Positions 8,670-17,453 of a stretch of 45,904 nucleotides of DNA are shown here, one piece after another; the first letter of the stretch is position 1, and the number at the start of each line of letters is the position of its first letter. A program made the translations under genes and the position numbers. The notes beneath the pieces are model-generated. The model was not told the DNA's origin and did not search any database. It saw only the letters and a program-made list of their open reading frames with translations. The DNA comes from Myxococcales bacterium (GTDB lineage: Bacteria > Myxococcota > UBA727 > VGSZ01). The stretch covers positions 1-45,904 of the forward strand of contig JAHFED010000050.1 in the NCBI GenBank assembly GCA_023248635.1. The letters are read 5' to 3'.

Positions 8670-8746
8670 TGGTGGTGAGAGAGGGAGTCGAACCCTCGAC
8701 CTCGGGATTATGAGACCCACGCTCTAACCAACTGAGCTACCTCACC
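8670..8746 (-). tRNA. tRNA-Met (CAT), elongator type
   Basis: The 77-base gene folds as a standard tRNA with genomically encoded CCA. The acceptor GGTGAGG pairs with TCTCACC, with one G-U. The D arm is GCTCAGTTGGTTAGAGC, the anticodon loop CTCATAA, and the T arm contains GGTTCGA. The anticodon is CAT. The loop and acceptor pairing fit elongator tRNA-Met rather than the initiator, which lacks a 1-72 pair. The anticodon stem has a U-U opposition at the 31-39 position next to the loop and a U-G at 27-43, which is slightly unusual. A promoter lies upstream and a terminator downstream. Confidence 0.95.
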
Positions 8747-8768
8747 GTCGACGACCCTGCGGGCGGAA

Positions 8769-8797
8769 CTTGTAGGTGCGACGTCGGCAGACGGCAA
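8769..8797 (-). promoter_or_regulatory. candidate sigma-70-type promoter for tRNA-Met
   Basis: On the minus strand TTGCCG (8797-8792) and TACAAG (8774-8769) are separated by exactly 17 bases, each matching four of six consensus positions. The -10 element ends 22 bases before the tRNA 5' end, leaving room for a short leader. Confidence 0.5.
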
Positions 8798-8811
8798 GAG
8801 CGCTGTTGTCC

Positions 8812-8835
8812 TTTGCGCCGTGCCCAACGGCTCAG
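8812..8835. repeat. degenerate member of the TGCCAA-loop hairpin family
   Basis: TTTGCGCCG, a TGCCCAA loop and CGGCTCAG form an imperfect hairpin. It overlaps the pspA stop codon, so the last codon of pspA is part of the right arm. The pattern matches the hairpins at 26018-26110, 32300-32321 and 38302-38412. Confidence 0.6.
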
Positions 8836-9614
8836 CCGCCGAGCTTGGCCTTCAGCTTGGCCAGCTCGTCGTCGATGGCCGCCCCACCCGGGGGAGGAGC
8901 GGTCGTCGTCGCCGGCGGTCCGGACGCCGACGACGCCGACATCTTGGCCTTGAGGGCCGCCAGCGCGTCTTCGCCGGATTGTTTGGCGGCGAGCTTGCGC
9001 AGCTCGTTGTCGACCTCGGGGGCACCGCCGCTCATGCCGCTGAGCTCGGCCCGCGCTTCGACCTCGGCCTCGCTGTTTTCGATCTTGGCGACCATGCGAT
9101 CGAAGGTGTCGAAGGCAGACGAATCAGTGGCCGCGCTGCCGCCGGAGGCGATGGCCGCCTGCTTCTTCATCATGTCGGCGGCGTTCAGGCGCGCGAGCAG
9201 CTCGTCCTTTTTGGACTTGGCCTCGGTGATCTTGCGCTCCAGCCCGACGATTTGGTCTTTCAGCTGCTCGTTGCTGTTCTTTTGGGCCGCGACGCCGGTT
9301 TCGGCCTCCAGAGCCATGGCGTCGACTTTGCCTTTTTCGCCGAGGGCCGAGCGCGCCAGGTCGTCGGACCCCGCCTTCAACGCCGCCATGGCCTTCTGCT
9401 CCCACTCGACGCCTTGCTTGCGGTAGGTCTCGGCCTGCTTCTCGGTCTGCTTCAGCAGCGTCATGGACTCGAGCAGCTTTTGCTTGGCCTTTTTGTATTC
9501 GCCTTCCATGTCGAGGATGGTCTGCTCGAGCACCTTGCGCGGGTCTTCGGCGGAGTCGAGAGCCGAATTCACGTTGCTGCGAACGACGTTGCTGATGCGT
9601 TTGAAGATCGACAT
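8832..9614 (-). CDS. pspA: PspA/IM30-family membrane-stress protein
   Basis: The 260-residue protein is almost entirely charged helix and coiled coil, as in ESCRT-III-like PspA/Vipp1 proteins that coat and stabilise the inner membrane. The N terminus SIFKRISNVVRSNVNSALD is the expected amphipathic helix, and EDPRKVLEQTILDMEGEYKKAK is the conserved helix-1 signature. A Pro/Ala/Thr-rich linker near 230-245 is followed by a short C-terminal helix (IDDELAKLKAKLGG), as in Vipp1-like members. AGGAG precedes the ATG by five bases. No pspF-type regulator or pspBC is adjacent. The gene upstream on the same strand encodes the HEAT/TPR-like protein; tRNA-Met follows. Confidence 0.92.
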   Translation of the reverse strand: MSIFKRISNVVRSNVNSALDSAEDPRKVLEQTILDMEGEYKKAKQKLLESMTLLKQTEKQAETYRKQGVEWEQKAMAALKAGSDDLARSALGEKGKVDAMALEAETGVAAQKNSNEQLKDQIVGLERKITEAKSKKDELLARLNAADMMKKQAAIASGGSAATDSSAFDTFDRMVAKIENSEAEVEARAELSGMSGGAPEVDNELRKLAAKQSGEDALAALKAKMSASSASGPPATTTAPPPGGAAIDDELAKLKAKLGG

Positions 9615-9708
9615 GGCTGCTCCTGCTCAAGGGGACCCGATCATACAGCGTCGACGGCCTCAGCATCACCACCGGAACCGCTCCGGCAAGGCTCGCACGG
9701 GCGATCGC

Positions 9709-11469
9709 TCAGTTCGTGCTCGCGGCGCGGCTGACGCAGCCGACGAGCCCCTCAGCAGCCGGTCGCAGCAGGTAGGAGGCGTGCTTCCCTCGGGCGACGA
9801 CGCCGCCCCACACCGCGAGGGCGGCCACCCGTTCGTCGCGGTCCCAGGCCCAGGTGTCGAAGCGGAGCGCAAAGCGCGGGTCCGCGAGCTCGGCGATCAT
9901 CCAAGCCCGCTCCACCGCCGGAATGCGGTCGTCGGCAACGATGAGCTCCGCCCCCGCACGGTCGGCCTTGGCGATGGCGGCCAGGGCAAGCACCGCGCGT
10001 TCGACCCGCGAAAAAAGCGTGGCCTGCAACGAGGAAAAGGGCTTCGACTTCGGATCCACGGCTGCCGCCGTCAACGTCACCGTCACCGGTTCCCTCAGGA
10101 TCGCGGCCTTCTCGGCACCGCCCGAACCAGCGGCTACGCGCTCGGCAGCAATGAGGCCGGCGACGACGACGCGATCGTCGCTGTGCAACAAGGCCGCCAC
10201 GACGTCGCTGGCCCGGACCTTCTCGGGTGCGATCTCGGCCAAACCCACCAGCGCGTAGGCTTGGTCGACGGTGCCGGGGCCTTTTTGCACCGCGGCAGCC
10301 AGGGCCGCGATGCCGGCCTTGGTCTCGGTGGGCACGAAGCGGCCGGCGCCGTTGCGTCGCTGGGGACGGCGGGCCACCCGCAGCACGCCTTCGTGAAGCT
10401 CCTTGGCCCAGGGGTTTTTGACGGGCTCGCTCGCCGGCGCCGTCACCAGGGCCAAGGCAGCGGCTCGATCCCGCAGGCGCTCGACGAGCTCGGCATCAGG
10501 CTCGCGGACGTCGACGGCGGCCATCAGCTCTCCGTAGGCGCGGCGGATCTCCCCCAGCCAACCGCTGATCAGCGGATCGAGCACCAAGCCGGTGCTGCCG
10601 ATGTCGACGGCGTAGGGCGAGGGCAAGGCCACCGAGCGGAAGGACGGGGCGACGAGGCCGTGACGGGCAACGTCGTCGTACAAGGCCGCGACTTGAAATG
10701 CGGCCCGGCGTCCCCACAGGCGATCGGGACCTTGGGCGATGGGTCCAAAGCGGGCAGCGACGCCTTCGAGCAGCTCGCGCCGGTGGCGTGCTTCGTCGTC
10801 GGCGAGGCGTTTCAACCCCAAGGTCCCTCCGCAGCCCGGCACAAAGAGCTCGCCGCGAACGCGGCCCTCTTGCACGGCGGCAGCCTGGAAGCGCAGCGCG
10901 GCCAACAAGCGGCGCGCTTGGGGCTCTTCGAGGCTGAGCTGGATCGCGTCGAAGGCCGCGCGGGCGTCCTTGAGGGCGGCGTCGGCATCGTCGTAACGAC
11001 CAGCGACCAAATGAGCGCGGGCGCGCACCAGCTTCAGCAGGGGCTTCAAGCGGGGCTCAGCGTTCACGACGCCCTCGGGCACCGACGTCGACGCCAACGT
11101 CTCCAGGCGGCCCATCAGGCCCCTTTTGTCGTCGGAGAGATCGAGCAGGCCCGCCTCGAGATCGGCGCGCAGCTTGTTGGCTTTGCCCTCGTCGGCATCG
11201 GTGCCGACCTTGGGGATTTGGCCGCCCGGCCTGAGGGCAGAGACTTGGCCGCCCGGGCGGAGGGCAGAGAATGTTGCGTCGGGCCCAGACGCAAGCTTGG
11301 CAGTGGGGTGACTCCGTGTGGGGCGGGCCACCGGCACGAGCTCGTCGCTGCCTTCGTCTTGCAGAGCCCCGAGGTCTGCTGCCGAGGGACCGGCCAGCGG
11401 GGCCCCGCCACCGAGGTCGTCGTCGACCTGGGCGACCAGCGCCATCCAGAAAAGCGCACCGACGTTCAC
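9709..11469 (-). CDS. secreted or periplasmic helical-repeat (TPR/HEAT-like) protein
   Basis: The 586-residue protein starts at GTG 11469 with a GGGGA about six bases upstream. The N terminus (MNVGALFWMALVAQ) looks like a short signal peptide. A small internal duplication encodes SALRPGGQ twice near residues 65-85. Residues 110-190 look TPR-like (KLVRARAHLVAGRYDDADAAL), and residues 400-570 are Ala/Leu-rich helices with HEAT-like spacing (AVERAWMIAELADPRFALRF). No catalytic motif is visible. It lies 94 bases upstream of pspA on the same strand, so co-transcription is possible. Function unknown. Confidence 0.78.
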   Translation of the reverse strand: MNVGALFWMALVAQVDDDLGGGAPLAGPSAADLGALQDEGSDELVPVARPTRSHPTAKLASGPDATFSALRPGGQVSALRPGGQIPKVGTDADEGKANKLRADLEAGLLDLSDDKRGLMGRLETLASTSVPEGVVNAEPRLKPLLKLVRARAHLVAGRYDDADAALKDARAAFDAIQLSLEEPQARRLLAALRFQAAAVQEGRVRGELFVPGCGGTLGLKRLADDEARHRRELLEGVAARFGPIAQGPDRLWGRRAAFQVAALYDDVARHGLVAPSFRSVALPSPYAVDIGSTGLVLDPLISGWLGEIRRAYGELMAAVDVREPDAELVERLRDRAAALALVTAPASEPVKNPWAKELHEGVLRVARRPQRRNGAGRFVPTETKAGIAALAAAVQKGPGTVDQAYALVGLAEIAPEKVRASDVVAALLHSDDRVVVAGLIAAERVAAGSGGAEKAAILREPVTVTLTAAAVDPKSKPFSSLQATLFSRVERAVLALAAIAKADRAGAELIVADDRIPAVERAWMIAELADPRFALRFDTWAWDRDERVAALAVWGGVVARGKHASYLLRPAAEGLVGCVSRAASTN

Positions 11470-11493
11470 GGCATCCCCAGTTCTCTGGCCTTA

Positions 11494-11638
11494 GCAGGCT
11501 GCTGAAAAACGAAGTTTTGAGGCAGACGCGTCCTTGGGAGGGAGGCTCGTCGAGGCTTCGCCTCGACGAGGGAGGGTCTGGGACAGACCCTCCGGAAGTA
11601 CAGCAGGGTGCGAAAAACGGAGTTTTTCCGCACCCTGT
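11494..11638. mobile_element. 145-bp MITE-like element with TA flanks
   Basis: The left end (11494-11510) and the reverse complement of the right end (11638-11622) match at 14 of 17 positions: CAGG, TGC and GAAAAAC are shared. Both ends abut a TA (11492-11493 and 11639-11640), as expected for a target duplication of the IS630/Tc1/mariner group. Inside are two perfect hairpins: arms CTCGTCGAGGC/GCCTCGACGAG with loop TTC (11546-11570), and GGAGGGTCTG/CAGACCCTCC with loop GGA (11571-11593). The right end also folds on itself (11604-11637). It contains no gene. It lies between the metallophosphoesterase and HEAT/TPR genes. Confidence 0.6.
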
Positions 11639-11690
11639 TAGGCCGGGCGGCCACTGCGGGACCGGCGCAACCGACCCATCAGCACTGGCG

Positions 11691-12773
11691 CTACCTGTCG
11701 ATCTTGACTTCGCCGCGAGCGATGCGCTTGACCTTGTACATGCCCTGCTTGCCTTTGATGTGCAGCAGGCCCGTCATCCCCACGGATTCGGTGCCGTCGA
11801 GCATGACCCACCGAACGCTGTCCATCGGGCCGGAGTTCAAATAAAGGCTATCGGCGTAGGTCTCGGGGGGGATGCGCGTCTCACCGGTCAGGTTGGTCCC
11901 GTAGCCGCCGGCTTCCTGGATGTTGCCGAACATGCCGAAGGGAAAGAGTGCGCTGGTCTTGAGCACGTAGGTGAGGACGGGGTCGCCGACGTTGGCGCCT
12001 TCGTGGATGCGATCGATGGCGGTGGGGCCCGTCTGCAGCGGCGGCCCGTGGGAGATCAGGATCTTCACCGGCGCCGTCGCCGTCTTGGCCACGTCGGGCA
12101 GGGCCTTGGCATCGTCGGCGGTGTACTCGCAGCCCTCGGCGCAGTGGATGTAGCTCTTGTTGAAGTAGCCCGGCATGGAAACGATGCTGACGTCGTCGGT
12201 GTTGAAGACGCGCACCAAATTCATGTTGATGACGTTCTTGAACTTCTGCTGGGCGGCCTTGACGCCTTGATCGAAGTGGTCGCGGCACTCGCGGTTGCCG
12301 ACGATGGCAAGCACGGGCACGCCGGAGGCCGCGATGTCTTCGACGACGCGCTGGATGCTCTCGGCGCTCTCCCCGAGGTCACCGGTGACGGCGATGGCGT
12401 CGACCTTCTCGGCTTTCAACCAGTCGACCGCGATCTTCAGGTTGGCGGCATTTTCTGGGGTGTGGTCCTTGATGTCGGTGATCTGCCCCAAGACGAATTC
12501 GTCGTCGCCGTCTTGGCCTTCGAGGGAGATGGTGGAGCCCTTGCGTTGGTACTGCTTGCCGCCGATGTCGATGACCTCTTCGGGGGCTTCGGTGGGACGG
12601 CCCACGCACAGGGGGTTGGACTCGGGCTTGGGCGGGCTGGGCTTGACGACGTCGGGGACCTTCACCGGTTCCTTCGGCGGCTCGGGCTTGCTCGGGCACG
12701 CGACGAGGGCCGCTCCGAGAAAGCCAGCGAGGAGGCCGGCGGCGAGAGCGGTTGAAGGTGCAGCAATTCGCAT
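11691..12773 (-). CDS. calcineurin-like metallophosphoesterase lipoprotein, metal site degenerate
   Basis: The 360-residue product starts at ATG 12773 with GGAG five bases upstream. The N terminus is a lipoprotein signal ending in LVAC, followed by a Pro/Lys-rich linker. The fold is recognisable from ordered motifs: D100 in ITDIKDH, TGD (D132) followed by LGES, GNRE (N160, R161) and ISHGPPLQTG. In active enzymes the first motif is D-x-H and the third is GNH(E/D); here the first His is displaced to 104 and the third motif has Arg for His. It may have altered metal binding or be a non-catalytic binding protein. Upstream, 109 bases separate it from the small 111-residue protein. Confidence 0.82.
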   Translation of the reverse strand: MRIAAPSTALAAGLLAGFLGAALVACPSKPEPPKEPVKVPDVVKPSPPKPESNPLCVGRPTEAPEEVIDIGGKQYQRKGSTISLEGQDGDDEFVLGQITDIKDHTPENAANLKIAVDWLKAEKVDAIAVTGDLGESAESIQRVVEDIAASGVPVLAIVGNRECRDHFDQGVKAAQQKFKNVINMNLVRVFNTDDVSIVSMPGYFNKSYIHCAEGCEYTADDAKALPDVAKTATAPVKILISHGPPLQTGPTAIDRIHEGANVGDPVLTYVLKTSALFPFGMFGNIQEAGGYGTNLTGETRIPPETYADSLYLNSGPMDSVRWVMLDGTESVGMTGLLHIKGKQGMYKVKRIARGEVKIDR

Positions 12774-12882
12774 GGGTGCTCCGGTTCGGTCGGTCTGGCG
12801 CAACAGCGGCGCCGGAAGTTCTGTGCCCCAGTTGGGCGGTCGGTGGCGCGACGGCGTCAGGCCGTCGATCTCGAGGTCGCGC

Positions 12883-13218
12883 TCAGTCGTCGGCCTCTTC
12901 CTCGTCGTCGACTTGGTAGACGTCGAAGGCGCCGAGGGCTTCGGTGAGCTCGGCCAAAGTGTCGACGGTTTGGGAGGTTTCTGCGGTGATGGCGATCTTT
13001 GGTCCCCGCACGCGCGCGCGCGGTGCCTCGGGCCAGTCGATGTCGCCTTCGTCGATGACGTAGTCCTCGGTGGTGAGACCGAAGTCGCCGAAGAAGTCGG
13101 GCACCTCGCCTTCGCGATCACCCTCCATCAGCCAGGTGAAGAACGCGTTGAGCGCCTTCGCCACGACCCGGGCGGTTTCTTCACTTTCGAACGTGCCGAT
13201 GATCTCGACCTCTTGCAC
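12883..13218 (-). CDS. small acidic protein, function unknown
   Basis: I choose GTG 13218, which has GGAGG at ideal spacing, giving 111 residues; the frame runs further upstream without another good ribosome site. The N terminus (QEVEIIGTFESEETARVVAKALNAFFTWL) suggests a small alpha-beta ferredoxin-like fold with a helix after the first strand. The C terminus is very acidic (VYQVDDEEEADD). There is no signal peptide or membrane segment. It is divergent from the ASH/vWA gene and upstream of the metallophosphoesterase gene on the same strand. I do not recognise a named family. Confidence 0.75.
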   Translation of the reverse strand: MQEVEIIGTFESEETARVVAKALNAFFTWLMEGDREGEVPDFFGDFGLTTEDYVIDEGDIDWPEAPRARVRGPKIAITAETSQTVDTLAELTEALGAFDVYQVDDEEEADD

Positions 13219-13434
13219 CGCTCCTCCAAGCGTCGACGACGGACCGCACACAAACACGATGCAGCGCAACTTCGCAAGAGACGTTCTGCGTTCTGCCCTC
13301 GCAACCAAGCGCAAGCCGGAGGCCTGCCGCCGAGTTGCCCCCGCCTGGCGTCGACGAAGTGGCCGGCTGGCCGGGCCGATGCCACGGACCGGGCAACCGG
13401 CGCAGGGACGACGACGACGTGGTACTCAAACGAC

Positions 13435-16283
13435 GTGGCCACTCCATTGCGTTGGGTGCTCCTCGGTCTGCTCGGCGCAGCGCTGCCGGCTGCGATTGCG
13501 GTGGGGATCCCGTGGCCGAACGCACGGTGGAGCTCCGCGTCCTCCCAGAGCGCGTTGACTTCGGCGACGTGCCCTTGGGCGCCCGGCGCGAGCGCGTCGT
13601 CGTGGTGCAAAACGATGGCAACGCCCCCTGGATCCCCGAGGCTGCCCCGCTCGTCGTCGGTGCGGGATTCTCGCTGCTCGAGGGCTGCACCCTCGCCGTC
13701 GACCCGGGGGCCACCTGCAGCGCCAGCCTTGCGTTCCAACCCGAGATCGAAGGAGCGGCGGCGGGCCTATTCTCCGTCGATGAACCCGCCAGCGCCGGCG
13801 TCGTCGTCGTCGCCGCTGACCTCGCGGCCGTGGCAACGCCGGCGACGCTCGTGCTCTCGCCACCGCTGTTGGACTTCGGCGCCGTCGATGTCGGCGGCAG
13901 CGGGGTGGCCGCCTTCACGCTGACAAACCGCGGAGCCGAGCCCCTCGATGTGCCCTTGCTGATCACGGGCGCGGGTTTCCTCGTGGCCGGCGCCACCCGC
14001 AGCGAGCAGCACCTCGAGCCCAACGCCAGCGTCGACGTCGACGTCGTCTTCGTGCCTTCGCAGGGCATCACCTTCTCTGGCCTGCTGACGGCGGAGATCT
14101 GCGGACCGGGCTGTGGGCCGGGGGTGGGCTTGCAGGGCATCGGCACGGCGCCGCGCATCGATGTACAGCCGCGCCAGCTCGAGTTGGGAGCCGTGGAGCG
14201 GGGCTCCACCGGCACCGGCACGCTGAGGGTCCAAAACATCGGCCAGGGATCGCTCGCCGTCGAAGGCGTCGACGTCGAAGACGACAGTGGGGCCTTCGTG
14301 CTCACGCTGCCTGTCTTGCCGGTGGTGCTCGGCAGCGGCGAAGGCTTCGACGTCGTGGTGGCCTTTTCACCGCTCGAGGGGCGCACCGCCGCCGACGTCG
14401 CGGTGGTGTTGGTGCGCTCGACGGATCCCGTCAGCGGCAGCGTGGTGGTGCCGGTGGTGTCGTCGTCGCCGGGCGCGGGCCTCGAGGTCATTCCTCGGGT
14501 TGGACAGTTCGGCTTCCTCGACGATGGTGCTGAGCGCTCCCTCTCGGTGGTCTTGCGCTCGACCGGCGACGCCCCCGTCGAATTGATTTCGATACGGCTC
14601 GAGGGCGATCCGGGGTTCACCCTGCAAGGTGAGCCCGCACCCGGGTCCCTGGAGGCCGGCGAAGCGTTGCAATTCCTCGTCGTCGCGCGGGCGGGGGCAA
14701 CGGCGGTGAACGCCGGTGGGGCCGTGGGCACCTTGGTGGTCGGAAGCGACGCGGGCGAGGAACGGGTGCCCCTGGCCTTCGCCGCCGGCCACTCGGGCTG
14801 CGTGCCACGGGCGCTGGTGGCCCACGCCAACCTGGGGGCGGTGCAGGTCGGGCTGTCCAAGAGCGCTGACGTCGTCGTCGACAACGTCGGCAGCGCGCCT
14901 TGCGTGCTCTCGCGCTTGGTGCGCGGGTCCGAGCTGGGCTTTGACTTCGACGACGACTTCGACGCCGTGGCGCGCGGGCTCGACATCCTGGCGCCCGCCG
15001 CCCAAGGGGTGGTGTCCTTCGGCTTTTCGCCAGAGCGCACGGGAGCGCGCACCGCCGTTGCCGCCGTGGAGTTCGTCGGTCTCGACTTGCCGGTGATGGT
15101 CTCGGCGGCGGGCACGGGCGTGCGGGGTGGGCTCATCGGTGCCCCTGGTTCGGTGAGCCTGGGGCCTCTCCCTCAAGGTTGCGGCAACCCCTCCGCCAAC
15201 GTGGTTTTTCTGAACGACGGCGCGAGCCCTGTGCAGGTGACGTCCCTCGCCCTCGCTGCACCGGGGCCCTTCACCTTCACGGGCGCCGCGGCCCCCTTGG
15301 TGTTGCAGCCCGGCGAAAGCGTGCCCCTCGTCGTCGTCGGCGACGTCGGCGCCGCCTTGGTGGGTGACAGCCTCGCGTCGTTGGTGGCCGACAGCAACGA
15401 GGGGCTGAGCGCGCGCATCGATCTCCGCCTCACAGTGACGGCAGCCGCGGTGCCCCTGACCGAGGAGTTTCGCGTGCCCGACGACGTCGCCATCGATGTG
15501 CTTTTCGTCGTCGACAACTCGGGATCGATGCAAGACGACCAGCAGCTGCTCGCCGACAACTTCGCGGACTTCGTGGCCAGCGCCCTCGACGACAGCGACC
15601 TCGATGTGCAGATTGGCGTCACCACCACCGACGTCATCAGCGCAGATGGGGCCGCGGGCCGGCTGGTGGGCAATCCCGCGATCTTGGATGCTCGCGACGG
15701 GGCAGCACTCGAGGCCCGCGTGTTGGTGGGCATCGACGGCACCGGTCTCGAGCTGGGCCTCGAGGCCATGAGGCTTGCGATGGAAGTACCTGAAAATGCG
15801 GGATTTATTCGCAGCAGCGCCGCCCTCGCCGTCATCTTTGTCACCGATGAAGAAGACGCGGGGGCCTTTCCCGAAGCCCTGCCCGATCCCGCGCTGTCGA
15901 GGGCGCCCGAGGACTACATCGCGCTGCTCGAGGCCCGGAAGGCCGGGTCGGTGCTCAACGCGCCCGTGCTGGTGTCGGCGGTGCTGCCGGCGGGGGGAGG
16001 CAACCGCTACCGCGCCGTCGTCGACCACTTCAGCGGCGTCGCCCTCGACATCACCGATCCCGCGTGGGGCGCTCGCTTGTCGGAGATCGGCGTGGAGACC
16101 TTCTCGCTCTCGCGCTCCTTTGCCCTGGGCTCGGCCCCTCGGGCGGGATCGGTCACGGTCACCGTCGACGGCGTCGTGATCAATGCCTTCGCCATCGACG
16201 CTGCCCGCCGCTCCATCGTGCTGGACGAGGCCGCCCCCGGCGGCGCCGACGTCGTCATCACCTACACCCCCGATTGTCAGTGA
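13435..16283 (+). CDS. ASH-repeat / vWA-domain surface lipoprotein with an apparent frameshift near 13488
   Basis: The body of the protein, about 930 residues, is a string of immunoglobulin-like repeats of the choice-of-anchor-D/ASPM-SPD2-Hydin type (for example VDFGDVPLGARRERVVVVQN, LDFGAVDVGGSGVAAFTLTN, LELGAVERGSTGTGTLRVQN). A C-terminal vWA domain follows, with its MIDAS motif DNSGSM at 15513-15530 and a later FVTDEED. The frame carrying this has no plausible signal peptide. A GTG at 13435 in the next frame encodes a good one (MATPLRWVLLGLLGAALP). One extra G in the CCGG at 13486-13489 would join them and create a perfect lipobox, LPGC. I therefore annotate from 13435 and flag a one-base deletion, either a sequencing error or a real mutation. 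The stop overlaps the next start (GTGA). Confidence 0.8.
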
Positions 16284-17422
16284 GCCGGCTGGTCGTCGTC
16301 GTCGTGGTCGTCTTCTTCGCCCTGGGCGGCTCGGCCTGCGCGGAGTGCTCGGAATCCACGGCCTGCTCGCTGGGGCAAGTCTGCAGCGACGGCGTTTGCA
16401 CGCCGGTCGAAGGCGAGGCCGTCTCCATCCTCTCGCCTGCGGAGGTGACGACGACGGCCTTCGATCTCAGGCTGCAGGTGCGCTTCCGAGGTGCCTTCGC
16501 GGTGCTGACCGTCTCGCGCTTGCGGGGCGACGGCTGCGCGCCCTTCGTTCCCGCGCAGGTCACGCTGTTCGGCGACGACGACCAGAACTTGGAGCAGGAG
16601 GTCGTCGTGCGCGCTCTCTCGTCGGTCGGCGACTTCGAGCTGGTCGCCCATCTCGACGTCAATGGCCGCAAGCTGGATGCGCAGCAAGAATTCCACGGTC
16701 CCCCGCCGGGCGCAGACATCGGCGGCGCGGTCTTTCAGGCGCCGGTCGACGGAGAGGTCAACGTCGTCGACGCACCTTGGCAGCCCTTGCAGGCCGAGCT
16801 CGAAGGCGGGCGCGTCAGCGCTTTCGTGGCTCCCAGCGTCGGCGCCCCCACCCCGCGGGTCGTCGTCGCCGAAGGGCAGAACGTCGTCGACGCCTTCGTT
16901 CCGCTGGTGCGCGGGCCGCAGGTGGTGTGGCTCGAGCGCGACGACGGCGTCGGCGGAATTCGGCGCTGCGGCCGCGGACTCTTGGGCGGTCCCCTCGTCG
17001 ACGACGCTGGGGCTTTGGAGATCGCGTTGCTCACGGATGCGCCCGAGCCGGGCTGGTTGGGCCTCTCGGTGCGCGTGCAAGATCCAGCCAGCGACGACGT
17101 CGTTTGCGACTCCGATGTGGCCACGGCGGTGTGCCAGCACGAGCTCTTTCCCCTGGCCCCAGCCGCGCACAATGCCGAGGTGCTGAGGGTCAACGTCGAC
17201 AACGGCGTCGTCGAAGTCGCGGCTGTCCCCTTGGTCGTCTCTGGTCCCGTCGACGCCCGTGTGCGCGTCTCGCGCGCGGGACAGCACGAGGGCTTCTTTG
17301 GTCCCTTCCCGATCTTCCCGGAGCAGGGGCAGGCCTGGTTTGCCGGCCGCGTCATCGTCGAGGCGGGGCAGGTGGTGGGTCTCGTGGCCGTCGACGAGGT
17401 TTCGGTGGGCGCTCCCTGGTGA
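16280..17422 (+). CDS. secreted Cys-rich-headed beta protein, probable lipoprotein
   Basis: The 380-residue protein starts at GTG 16280, overlapping the preceding stop. Its signal peptide is a run of seven Val encoded mainly by GTC repeats, ending GGSAC, a weak lipobox. The mature N terminus is a compact Cys-rich module (CAECSESTACSLGQVCSDGVC), as in many myxobacterial surface lipoproteins. The remainder reads as beta-sandwich-like repeats without catalytic motifs. Coupling to the ASH/vWA gene suggests the two act at the same surface. Function unknown. Confidence 0.75.
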   Translation: MSRLVVVVVVVFFALGGSACAECSESTACSLGQVCSDGVCTPVEGEAVSILSPAEVTTTAFDLRLQVRFRGAFAVLTVSRLRGDGCAPFVPAQVTLFGDDDQNLEQEVVVRALSSVGDFELVAHLDVNGRKLDAQQEFHGPPPGADIGGAVFQAPVDGEVNVVDAPWQPLQAELEGGRVSAFVAPSVGAPTPRVVVAEGQNVVDAFVPLVRGPQVVWLERDDGVGGIRRCGRGLLGGPLVDDAGALEIALLTDAPEPGWLGLSVRVQDPASDDVVCDSDVATAVCQHELFPLAPAAHNAEVLRVNVDNGVVEVAAVPLVVSGPVDARVRVSRAGQHEGFFGPFPIFPEQGQAWFAGRVIVEAGQVVGLVAVDEVSVGAPW

Positions 17423-17453
17423 TCTTTTGGGGCTGTTGGAGCATGCACCCGGC

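Noticed and set aside
9463-11505. Long plus-strand frame opposite the HEAT/TPR-like gene
   Set aside because: Low-complexity His/Gly/Arg-rich translation typical of antisense GC-rich sequence; the minus frame has a signal peptide and helical repeats.
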